A DNA stretch of 45,606 bases from Prevotella sp. UBA2739 (lineage in GTDB: Bacteria > Bacteroidota > Bacteroidia > Bacteroidales > Bacteroidaceae), in NCBI GenBank assembly GCA_002353525.1, contig DEJV01000040.1, positions 1 to 45,606 on the forward strand, given 5' to 3'. The notes under the pieces are model-generated. The model searched no databases and was not told the origin of the DNA. It saw only the letters and a list, made by a program, of their open reading frames with translations. This document shows positions 29,372-36,703 of this stretch, one piece after another. A program made the position numbers and the translations under genes. Positions within the stretch are counted from its first letter, which is position 1, and every line of letters starts with the position of its first letter.

Positions 29372-32119
29372 CTAGAACTCCTGTCCCAGAATGAAGTGGA
29401 ACTGCGAGCCTCCGCGCTCTCTGCGGCCACTGAGGTCGGTATAGATCTTGTCGAAACCATAGGCCCAGTCGATACCCATCAGTCCGACCATCGGCAGGAA
29501 GATGCGCACACCCAGACCGGCCGAGCGCTTCATGTCGAAGGGATTGAACTTCTTAGAGTCTACCCAAGCATTACCGGCCTCGACAAAGCCCAGTCCGTAG
29601 ATGGTGGTGTTGCCCAGCATGAACGGATAGCGCAGCTCGAGTGTGAAGCGGTCGTAGGCATAGGCGTTGTATGATGACAGTGACCTACCTTTTGCTCGTG
29701 CCTCGTAGCCTGACGATGTAGAGAGCGAACCGTTCTCATAACCACGCATACCGATGGTTTCCTCGGCATAGCCCGTGCTGTAGCCGCTCATTCCGTCACC
29801 TCCCACATAGAAGGTCTCGAAAGGACTCTGCTTATCTTTGTTGAACGAGCCGAGAATACCCAGTTCCACGCGTGTCATCAGCACGAAACACTTGGCACCG
29901 CTGCTGAGGGCTGTATAAGTCTTCGACTTGAACTTCCACTTGTGGTATTCAATCCAGCGGTATTTCTCCTGCTGTTCGGCCTGGTAGTTTGGCGACATAT
30001 TATCAAGAGCCAGCTTGCTGTAGTCCTTGTTGTCGAACAGCGACCAGGGCGGAGTGACGGTTACCTGTGCCATGAACTCCGAACCGCGGCGTGGATAGAG
30101 CTGGTTGTCGGTAGATACGCGCGATACGGTGACACCCAGGTTCAGGTTGTTCGACGTACCGTTCGACATCAGAAGGTAGTAGCCCCAGTTCTTCATCATG
30201 TAGCGCTGGTAGGCCAGTTGCACCGACAACGTGAAGTAGTCGTCGGGCCAGCGCAGACGCTTACCCCATCCCAGCGACACACCGAGCAGTTGTACGTATT
30301 TGTCGGGGTCGTAATAGCTCTCATAGTTGTTGTAGCCATAACCATAAGAACCGTATCCACCGTAGTAGCCGCCATACATGTAGCTGTTGTAAAGACTGTT
30401 CATGTAGGCCTGGTTATAGTAGTTGCTGTTGATGTCGGTCTGTTTCGAGTAGTAGGCACCCACGCTGAATTGGATGGGTCGTTTGCCGCCAAACCAGTTG
30501 GTAGAGTAGCTGGCATTGTACGACTGATAGTAGGTACCGTTGGTCTGTGCGCCGATAGAGAGCACCTCACCGTCGCCGATAGGCATGATGCCGCGGTGCT
30601 CTTTGTTCTTGTTGAACAGGTTGGCCATCGAGAAGTTGTTGAGTTTCAGACCCACGCGTCCGATGATACCCGTCTGTCCCCAACCCAGCGAGAACTCAAT
30701 CTGGTCGTTCGATTTCTGCTCGAGGTTCCAGTTCACGTCGACCGTTCCGTCCTCATAGCTGGGCTTGATGTCGGGAATGACCTTCTCGGGGTCGAAGTGT
30801 CCCATGCTGGCCAGCTCACGTGCTGTACGGGTGATGGCCTCTTTCGAGAACAGGTCGCCGGGCTTGGTGTGCAGTTCGCGTCGCACCACATTCTCGTAGA
30901 GTCGGTCGTTACCGTTGATGCGCACATGGCTCAGATAGGCCTGCTGGTTCTCCACGATGCGGATTTCCAGGTCGATAGAGTCGCCCACGATGTTCACCTC
31001 GGTTGGCTCCACCTGCGAGAACACATAACCGTTGTTATAGTAGATGTTGCCCACGGCATCCTCGTCGCCGTTGCCCGAAATGCGCTTGTTGATGTGCTTC
31101 TGGTTGTAGACGTCGCCTTTCTTCATGTTCAGGATGGCGTTCAGCTGGTCGGTGTTATAGACGGTGTTTCCCACCCACGTGATGTTGCGGATGTAGTATT
31201 TCTTGCCTTCGTCCACCTTCACGTAGATGTTCACGTGCTTGTCGTCCTCGTTCCACACGCTGTCTTCCAAAATCACGGCGTCGCGATAGCCATACTCGTT
31301 GTATTTCTCCAGCAGGTTCTGCTTGTCTTTCTTCCAGCGGTCGGGCGTATATTTCTTCGATTTCAGGAAGTTGGCAAACTTTCCAGCCTCGTGGGTCTTG
31401 GTGAAGGCTCCCTTGGTGAAGAGCTTACCCTTGATTTTCGAGTCGGAGAGCGCCTTGTTGCCATCGATGATGATGTGGCGTATCTTCATCTTCTCCTTCT
31501 TATCGACCTCCACGTCGAGGATGACATGGTTTTTGTTGGCCACGTCGTCGCGCTGGGTGATGGTGATTTCGGCATTCTTGAATCCCTTGTCGTCGAAGTA
31601 TCTCTTAGCCAGAATCTTCGCGCGGTCAATCACGTTGGGGTGCAGGGCCATACCCATGGCCATGCCGAGCTTATTCTCCATGTCCTCGCGCTCCGACTTT
31701 TTCAGTCCGATGTAGTTGATGGTCGATATTTTCGGTCGTGGAGCAAGATAGAAGTGCAGATACACCTTCTCGCCGATGAGCGAGTCGACAGCCACCGACA
31801 CGTCGGAGAACAGTCCGTGACGCCAGTAACGCTTCACGGCATCGGTAATCTTGCTGCCGGGAATATCGATCTCGTCGCCAATGGCCAGTCCGGAAATACT
31901 TGTCAGCACATAGTCCTCATAGCCTTCAATGCCGGAAATATTGATACCTGCCAGTCGTCCGGAGATGGGCGTGCCGGCATAAGAGATTTCAGGATGAACG
32001 ATTTTCTCCTGTGCCCTCAAAGTGAGCAACGATCCGTGCATGGCCAGCAGCACCATCAGAAAGCGGGCACACTGCCACATACTGGTTGTCTTACACCTTA
32101 TTATATTATAATGCATCAT
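29372..32119 (-). CDS. bamA: Outer membrane protein assembly factor BamA
   Basis: 915 residues. A signal peptide (about 14-36, ending TLRAQ) is followed by five POTRA domains (about 40-470) and a 16-strand barrel ending in HFILGQEF with a terminal Phe. It folds and inserts outer-membrane proteins. The first ATG is 12 nt after uppS, though MWQCARF at residue 14 is an equally good start. Residues about 563-606 form a Gly/Tyr-rich stretch (SYMYGGYYGGYGSYGYG) in an early barrel loop. Gene order uppS-bamA-ompH is standard for the phylum. Confidence 0.96.
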   Translation of the reverse strand: MMHYNIIRCKTTSMWQCARFLMVLLAMHGSLLTLRAQEKIVHPEISYAGTPISGRLAGINISGIEGYEDYVLTSISGLAIGDEIDIPGSKITDAVKRYWRHGLFSDVSVAVDSLIGEKVYLHFYLAPRPKISTINYIGLKKSEREDMENKLGMAMGMALHPNVIDRAKILAKRYFDDKGFKNAEITITQRDDVANKNHVILDVEVDKKEKMKIRHIIIDGNKALSDSKIKGKLFTKGAFTKTHEAGKFANFLKSKKYTPDRWKKDKQNLLEKYNEYGYRDAVILEDSVWNEDDKHVNIYVKVDEGKKYYIRNITWVGNTVYNTDQLNAILNMKKGDVYNQKHINKRISGNGDEDAVGNIYYNNGYVFSQVEPTEVNIVGDSIDLEIRIVENQQAYLSHVRINGNDRLYENVVRRELHTKPGDLFSKEAITRTARELASMGHFDPEKVIPDIKPSYEDGTVDVNWNLEQKSNDQIEFSLGWGQTGIIGRVGLKLNNFSMANLFNKNKEHRGIMPIGDGEVLSIGAQTNGTYYQSYNASYSTNWFGGKRPIQFSVGAYYSKQTDINSNYYNQAYMNSLYNSYMYGGYYGGYGSYGYGYNNYESYYDPDKYVQLLGVSLGWGKRLRWPDDYFTLSVQLAYQRYMMKNWGYYLLMSNGTSNNLNLGVTVSRVSTDNQLYPRRGSEFMAQVTVTPPWSLFDNKDYSKLALDNMSPNYQAEQQEKYRWIEYHKWKFKSKTYTALSSGAKCFVLMTRVELGILGSFNKDKQSPFETFYVGGDGMSGYSTGYAEETIGMRGYENGSLSTSSGYEARAKGRSLSSYNAYAYDRFTLELRYPFMLGNTTIYGLGFVEAGNAWVDSKKFNPFDMKRSAGLGVRIFLPMVGLMGIDWAYGFDKIYTDLSGRRERGGSQFHFILGQEF

Positions 32120-32131
32120 TTTCTTGTATGA

Positions 32132-32929
32132 CTAATCACATTCACTTTTTTCTTGTTCGTTTTCCTTCACCTGAGCCTCGGTCTTGCCAAAGCGACGCTG
32201 CCGCGACTGATAGTCGGCGATGGCCTTTTGCAGGTCTGCCTCGCTGAAGTCGGGCCAGTAGGTGTCGCAGAAGTACAACTCGGTGTAGGCTATCTGCCAC
32301 AACAGATAGTTGGAGACGCGCACCTCGCCGCCCGTACGGATGAGCAGGTCGGGGTCGGGCATGAAACTGGTGGCCAGATGGCTGCTGATGAACTCCTCGG
32401 TAATGTCTTCCTGACGTATGCCTCCGCTCTTGATGCGCTTCAGCCAGTTGGCGGGCATCTCCTCCATGTCGTGCACCTCGGCCACAATTTTTCTCACGGC
32501 CTCGGTGATTTCCCAACGGCTGCTATAGCTCAGGGCCACCACCATGGTCATAGCAGTGTTGCCTGCCGTGCGGGCTTCGGTCTGCTGCAGTTTCTCCTGC
32601 ACGTCGTCGGGCAGGCGTTTCGTGTCGCCAATGACGCGGAAGCGCACGTTGTGCTTCATGAAGATCTCGTCCTCCAGCGAGGTGAGCACCAGTCCCATCA
32701 GAGCCGAAATCTCGTCTTGCGGACGGTTCCAGTTCTCGGTAGAGAAGGTGTATAGCGTCAGATATTTCACACCCAGTCGCACACACTCGGCGGTGATACG
32801 GCGCACGGCCTCGACACCGGCCTGATGGCCGAAGCGTCGTTCCTTGCCCCGTTCTGTTGCCCAGCGTCCGTTGCCGTCCATGATGATGGCAATGTGCTCG
32901 GGAATCCGTTTCATATCCAGGTCTGTCAT
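32132..32929 (-). CDS. uppS: Undecaprenyl diphosphate synthase (isoprenyl transferase)
   Basis: 265 residues from MTDLDMKRIPEHIAIIMDG. It makes the C55 lipid carrier for peptidoglycan and O-antigen. The MDGNGRWA motif has catalytic Asp18. LYTFSTENWNRP and the C-terminal DLLIRTGGEVRVSNYLLWQ with YTELYF are diagnostic. The frame is open up to 32986, but the extra 19 residues do not resemble the family, so 32929 is chosen. MKRIPEH (32914) is another option. bamA follows after 12 nt. Confidence 0.97.
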   Translation of the reverse strand: MTDLDMKRIPEHIAIIMDGNGRWATERGKERRFGHQAGVEAVRRITAECVRLGVKYLTLYTFSTENWNRPQDEISALMGLVLTSLEDEIFMKHNVRFRVIGDTKRLPDDVQEKLQQTEARTAGNTAMTMVVALSYSSRWEITEAVRKIVAEVHDMEEMPANWLKRIKSGGIRQEDITEEFISSHLATSFMPDPDLLIRTGGEVRVSNYLLWQIAYTELYFCDTYWPDFSEADLQKAIADYQSRQRRFGKTEAQVKENEQEKSECD

Positions 32930-32976
32930 ATATCTATAGTTACTTATGTTCTTATCATTGGCCTTCCAAAGCCTCT

Positions 32977-33041
32977 CACCTCTCACCTCTCACTTCTCAC
33001 CTCTCACTCCTTGCTTCTTGCTTCTTGCCTCTTGCTTCTCA
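32977..33041. repeat. CTCTCACCT and CTTGCTTCT simple repeats
   Basis: CTCTCACCT/CTTCTCAC units (32977-33007) pass into CTTGCTTCT units (33009-33041). Both types are found elsewhere in the window in reverse complement (27419 and 9150). Confidence 0.85.
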
Positions 33042-33046
33042 GAGAA

Positions 33047-33730
33047 TCACTCATCAGCATTATGGCAGGTGCGGCAGCGCGGCATGAAACTGTAGGTCAG
33101 TGTCAGCTGCAGGGCGCTGTAGGCGTCTTTGTTCTTGAAGATGCCGGTGCTCTTAAATCCGTAGGGATCTTCCACACCGTCTAGTTTGTCGCTCAGCGAG
33201 AAGTGCACCGCCCACTCAATGCCGAGGTTCAGGCGGTCGGCCAGTTTGTATTTCACGCCCAGGCCGAGCGGGATGTTGGCGGTGGTCACCTTTTTCGGGC
33301 CTCCGCTGACGTGGGTGGCTCCCACACCGCCAAAGATGAATGGTGTGCAGCGCTTGGCTCCGCGATAGTCGCGGCCAGTGCCATAGGGCCAGAAGTTGTA
33401 CTCGTAGGTCACGCTCACGTCCAACAGCGTGTGGCTGAACGCCACGGGCTCTTGCTGCAGCGCGGGATAGTAGGTGGTGACATCGCGCGAGTCGCCTTTC
33501 AGCTTGCCGTAGGCAATGCTTCCCCGCAGTGCCATATAGGGAGTGATGACGCGGCGCACCAGCAGCGAGCCCCATGGCTGCATGTTGCTCACGATGCTGC
33601 CGTTCAGGTCGCCCTCATAGCTAACGAGTCCTGCTCCGGCACCAGCCTCCATGAGATATTCGTTCTCATCCTGGGCCTTCAGCACGGCAACCGCCTGAAG
33701 CAGCAGCAGTAAAAGCACGACTCTTCGCAT
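33047..33730 (-). CDS. DUF6089-like outer-membrane beta-barrel protein
   Basis: 227 residues. A signal peptide ends VLKAQ. The mature part begins EYLMEAGAGAGLVSYEGDLNG and shows eight or so amphipathic strands, ending LQLTLTYSFMPRC with a short Cys-containing tail. It resembles the DUF6089 barrels encoded just before uppS in Bacteroidota. Role unknown; location suggests a tie to envelope assembly. The stop lies 5 nt from a simple repeat. Confidence 0.8.
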   Translation of the reverse strand: MRRVVLLLLLLQAVAVLKAQDENEYLMEAGAGAGLVSYEGDLNGSIVSNMQPWGSLLVRRVITPYMALRGSIAYGKLKGDSRDVTTYYPALQQEPVAFSHTLLDVSVTYEYNFWPYGTGRDYRGAKRCTPFIFGGVGATHVSGGPKKVTTANIPLGLGVKYKLADRLNLGIEWAVHFSLSDKLDGVEDPYGFKSTGIFKNKDAYSALQLTLTYSFMPRCRTCHNADE

Positions 33731-33762
33731 CCTTACACCTTACATTTATCGTTTCGATTCCG

Positions 33763-34986
33763 CTAGAATACCTTCTGCGGGTTGTCCCAACCTAACTGTG
33801 AGAGGCGTCCGCGCCATACCTGGCCGCTGCCGCCACAGATGATCCAGAGATAGTTTTCGGCATCTACGGTCATGGCAAACGAGCTGCTGCTCGACTGGAA
33901 ACCGCTGGGCAGTGTGAACCGCGAGTCGGTCTTCCAAGTGATGCCATTGTCGTTGCTGACATAGAAGTTCTTGAATGCGCTGTCGGTGCAGGCTCCGATG
34001 CCCTTGCCGCCCAGTGCCAGTATGCCTGATCCGTAGCCCACGGCCTGTAGATTCTCCAGACGGGGCAGCAACAGATGCGTCTCGCCGCCGGCGCCATAGT
34101 AGAACCAAGGCTGTGCAACGGCTTCGGCTGTCTGTTCGTCCACACGTCCCCATACTACGGCATGGCTGTCGGCGGGATATGCTTCCACGCTACGGTTGCC
34201 CACCATCACCAGCTGATAGGTGTCGGGGTTTGTGGGTTTGGTCGTTCTGATGAGGCTGATATCTTGTGTGGGCAGCCACGCAGCATGCTCGCTGTCTGCC
34301 AGCGTCATTGCCGACGTGTTCACCGTCTCCACCTCGGGTGTGTTGTCTTTGCTCCAGCTATTGCCGTTGGTGGTCGGCGTGGAGTAGCACACGGTCTCGT
34401 CGCCCTGGTGGCCATAAACATATATTTTTCCGTTCTGGCATACTGCGCGCATGTCGGTCATGGCTGCCAGCTGGCTGTTGCTCTTCAGCGCGCTCCAGTT
34501 GAACACGTTGGCTTCCTCCTTGTGCACGTTGACGCTCACCTGATAGGCCCGATAGCTGGAACCGTCGTTGGCATAGACACGCAACTCGCGCTTCTGGCTG
34601 AAGTCTATCGAGTCAGTCGACGAATAAGTGCGCAGCGTGTCGCTGTCTACATTCTTCCAGACGGCTGTGCCGCCGTTCTTCGTACTGATGGTGCAGATGA
34701 TGTGTGCCACGTCGGTGCCTTTGGGCAGCGAGTCCACATTGTATATCTCATGCTTTACCTGGTCAATATAGAAAGTATAGCTGCTGCCCGCATAGGTTGT
34801 CTTATACACGCTGTCGGCGCCGCTCTTCGAGGTGGTGTGCACATAACGGTTCACGGTGCCCAGCGCAAACGACGTGACGGCCGTGTCGCCATAATAGACC
34901 ACCTCGTCGTCGTTGGAACCCAGACACGAGGCTAACACAAACAAGGCTGAAACCAGCATTACGAAAGGTATGAAAATCCTTCTCAT
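33763..34986 (-). CDS. DUF6242-like lipoprotein
   Basis: 407 residues. The lipobox LASC at about 17-20 is followed by LGSNDDE, with acidic residues just after the Cys, a pattern that in Bacteroidota favours surface export. Two parts follow: a beta domain (about 28-165) and a propeller-like part with repeated W/G strands (about 170-407), as in DUF6242. Function unknown. It lies 32 nt upstream of the DUF6089-like gene and may be the first gene of the long uppS-bamA operon. A TAAATTTG box lies 26 nt before the start. Confidence 0.8.
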   Translation of the reverse strand: MRRIFIPFVMLVSALFVLASCLGSNDDEVVYYGDTAVTSFALGTVNRYVHTTSKSGADSVYKTTYAGSSYTFYIDQVKHEIYNVDSLPKGTDVAHIICTISTKNGGTAVWKNVDSDTLRTYSSTDSIDFSQKRELRVYANDGSSYRAYQVSVNVHKEEANVFNWSALKSNSQLAAMTDMRAVCQNGKIYVYGHQGDETVCYSTPTTNGNSWSKDNTPEVETVNTSAMTLADSEHAAWLPTQDISLIRTTKPTNPDTYQLVMVGNRSVEAYPADSHAVVWGRVDEQTAEAVAQPWFYYGAGGETHLLLPRLENLQAVGYGSGILALGGKGIGACTDSAFKNFYVSNDNGITWKTDSRFTLPSGFQSSSSSFAMTVDAENYLWIICGGSGQVWRGRLSQLGWDNPQKVF

Positions 34987-35011
34987 CGATTCAACATTTT
35001 ATTTCAAGCTG

Positions 35012-35019
35012 CAAATTTA
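35012..35019 (-). promoter_or_regulatory. -7 box (TAAATTTG) upstream of the lipoprotein gene
   Basis: Matches TAnnTTTG 26 nt before the ATG; no matching -33 element at 19-21 nt. Confidence 0.4.
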
Positions 35020-35099
35020 CGCAGAATTCTGCAAAAAGCACATCTTTTCGCCGGTTTTTATGAATTTATGGACGAAATACGGCGTTTTTTAAGGTCTAT

Positions 35100-35141
35100 T
35101 AAAAAAAAGAGGACAACATGAATCACTCATGCCGGCCTCTT
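35100..35141 (-). terminator. Terminator of the 31-residue ORF
   Basis: A stem of about 15 bp with one mismatch and two wobble pairs (AAGAGG...CCTCTT outside, CATGA/TCATG inside) followed by eight T residues on the minus strand. It lies 8 nt past the small ORF stop. Confidence 0.88.
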
Positions 35142-35148
35142 CGTAACT

Positions 35149-35244
35149 TTATCGCAAGTTGATATTCTTCAGCGTGATGATACTCAAAACGGTCATAACG
35201 GCGACCAATATCAGCATAACGACAGTTTCAAAATCTAATAACAT
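35149..35244 (-). CDS. 31-residue single-helix membrane peptide
   Basis: A short ORF starting MLLDFETVVMLILVAVM and ending LKNINLR. An acidic N-terminus, one hydrophobic helix of about 19 residues and a basic C-terminus predict a single membrane span with the N-terminus outside. A purine-rich AAGGTAAAG stands 3 nt before the ATG. It has its own terminator 8 nt downstream and a -7 box with a leader of about 130 nt upstream, so it forms a complete monocistronic unit. No family recognised. The alternative is a non-coding RNA whose ORF is accidental, but the composition argues against it. Confidence 0.65.
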   Translation of the reverse strand: MLLDFETVVMLILVAVMTVLSIITLKNINLR

Positions 35245-35387
35245 AATCTTTACCTTAAAATCTTTCGTGATAGTGCTCACGCCTCACATCGCGTGATGGT
35301 ATTGGCCTGTGGGCAATCTATCTCTATCAAACTACTAACCTATGAAAACTTATGAGATGCGTTCTCACGAACACCGGTGCAAAGGTA
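35245..35387 (-). promoter_or_regulatory. Promoter element and long structured leader of the small peptide gene
   Basis: TACCTTTG (35387-35380) is a -7 match. The leader of about 130 nt contains a TCACGC/GCGTGA stem (8-nt loop) near 35278-35297 and other short inverted repeats. No riboswitch class is recognised. A leader this long for a 31-codon gene hints at control or a dual-function RNA. Confidence 0.4.
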
Positions 35388-35570
35388 TCGAAAAGTTTCC
35401 TCACGGCCTTCACCGTCGGGTGCCTTTTTCTGTTTTCTTTGGTTTTTCTTGACTTGCGTCAACAAATGTGCTTCGCACCATTTCCCGGAAGCTACGAAAT
35501 GTCGGCAAATTGCTCCCTTCCTCATGCGTCTTCGGCAAAACTCAAGGCAGGGAAAAACACCCCAATTTTG
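35388..35570. other. Gene-free spacer
   Basis: No ORF that looks coding on either strand; the open frames here have no recognisable start context or composition. No tandem repeat. Confidence 0.5.
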
Positions 35571-35677
35571 AGTTGCTAACAAACTAAAGTGCGATTTCTT
35601 AAGAAATTAAGATGCGATTTGTTAAGAAATTAAGGTGCGATTTGTTAACAAATGGAAGTGTAATTTGCTAACAAATG
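35571..35677. repeat. Palindromic tandem array B (23-bp period, 5 units)
   Basis: Five units start at 35571, 35594, 35617, 35640 and 35663, exactly 23 bp apart. Cores are ATTTCTTAAGAAAT, ATTTGTTAAGAAAT, ATTTGTTAACAAAT and ATTTGCTAACAAAT types. Read on the minus strand the spacers are TACACTTC, CGCACCTT, CGCATCTT and CGCACTTT, three of which also occur in array A, in a different order. The flank GTTTCTCATTTGTTA is shared with array A. The array is inverted relative to A. Confidence 0.95.
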
Positions 35678-35710
35678 AGAAACAGGCCCCAAATGGCTGG
35701 CAAATTACAG

Positions 35711-35764
35711 CTTTTTCCGGGGGTGCTTCTACAAGCTTGTGCTCGAGCATCACCCCCGAAAAAG
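35711..35764. repeat. Large G/C hairpin with two inner palindromes next to array B
   Basis: Arms of 14 bp with one bulge (CTTTTTCCGGGGGTG 35711-35725 with CACCCCCGAAAAAG 35751-35764). The 25-nt interior contains two adjacent 10-bp palindromes, ACAAGCTTGT and TGCTCGAGCA, so it could fold as a cloverleaf. It occupies the same position relative to array B as the smaller hairpin does to array A. Confidence 0.85.
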
Positions 35765-35808
35765 AGTCCGCTATTTAAGTTTCTGATGTTATACATCTTT
35801 GATATTCG

Positions 35809-35937
35809 AAGGTACGTAGGTACGTGGGTGCGAGGGTACGAGATTAGTCTCGCTCGCTGAGATATTTTGGAACTGCTGATGACGAAGATAAGTGTATTCT
35901 CGTACCTTCGTGCCCCCGCACCCTCGTACCTCCGAAA
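35809..35937. repeat. Facing 8-bp tandem repeats (GGTACGTG / CGTACCTT)
   Basis: Four 8-bp units of GGTACGTA type (about 35810-35842) and four of CGTACCTT type (about 35898-35937) face each other across about 55 bp, forming a long imperfect inverted repeat. It lies 10 nt past the VWA gene stop. Confidence 0.8.
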
Positions 35938-35947
35938 CTTCAATTCT

Positions 35948-36574
35948 CTATTTCTTTCTCTTGAAGAAGCTTCCCTTAGGCAGGGCTTCCCCCGTGACCA
36001 GACGCTTGTTGTAGCTCATGCGTGCCTCGCGCTCGCAAGCGAACATGGCGTCGGTGCTTGCCTCGTCCTCCTTGAACTCCAGGTGTTCGTCAATATGCAT
36101 GGAGTGGGCCATGCCCTGCACGTCCAGATTGTCGGTGCCGATGAGGGTGAACGTCCAGTTCTGCTGCTTCAGCTTCTCTATCAGGTTGCTCACCATCTTC
36201 AGTGTCCACTCCTCCGAGCAGTTCTCCTCGCCGTCGGTGATGATCGTCACCAGCACATTGTCGTCGGTGCCCACCATGCTGTTCAGCTTCGAAACCGTCT
36301 TGCCGATGGCATCGTAGAGGGGCGTGGCCGCACATGGGTTGTAGGATTTCCAGTCCAGGTCGTGGGTGTCTTTGGCCAGTGCGTCGTTGAAGTGCCACTT
36401 CATGTGCTCGCTGTCGAAAGTCACCAGGGTGACATGCTGTTCAGTGTCGGGGTATTTCTGCTGCATGGTTCTCACAGTAGAAAGGGTCTCGTTCATGCCC
36501 GAAAAAGCCTGCTTGCGAATCACAGACATCGATCCGCTCTCATCTACGATAATCAAATTAAATACTCTTTTCAT
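35948..36574 (-). CDS. Von Willebrand factor A (VWA) domain protein
   Basis: 208 residues, essentially one cytoplasmic VWA domain without signal peptide. The metal-ion site is intact: DESGSM (Asp11, Ser13, Ser15), the Thr in CAATPLYDAI, and the Asp in ITDGEEN. The TerY-like branch has this size and simplicity. After the domain a basic tail ends KGSFFKRKK. It is divergent from the sigma/A1S_2505 fusion gene with 129 nt between starts, suggesting shared control. A direct partner or stress-system role is inference; no clear promoter box is visible. Confidence 0.88.
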   Translation of the reverse strand: MKRVFNLIIVDESGSMSVIRKQAFSGMNETLSTVRTMQQKYPDTEQHVTLVTFDSEHMKWHFNDALAKDTHDLDWKSYNPCAATPLYDAIGKTVSKLNSMVGTDDNVLVTIITDGEENCSEEWTLKMVSNLIEKLKQQNWTFTLIGTDNLDVQGMAHSMHIDEHLEFKEDEASTDAMFACEREARMSYNKRLVTGEALPKGSFFKRKK

Positions 36575-36676
36575 TGTCTTGTTGTTTTTAAAGTGTGAAT
36601 ACTAAATGAATGCGCTCTTTATTATCTTTAAAGACAATCATCCGGAAAAATGAAGCAGGGAATGAAATTTTTTTTG

Positions 36677-36684
36677 TATTTTTG
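36677..36684 (+). promoter_or_regulatory. -7 box (TATTTTTG) of the sigma/A1S_2505 gene
   Basis: Matches TAnnTTTG, 19 nt before the ATG at 36704. No TTTG in the -33 window. Its position argues against a start at 36650. Confidence 0.6.
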
Positions 36685-36703
36685 TGGCAGAATACCATCA
36701 ACG

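Noticed and set aside
29942..32131. Long plus-strand ORF opposite bamA (729 codons)
   Set aside because: Antisense shadow of BamA with no domain and Val/His-rich composition.
35340..35582. Overlapping ORFs on both strands upstream of the small peptide gene
   Set aside because: Three competing frames, none with recognisable protein features; one covers the promoter element.
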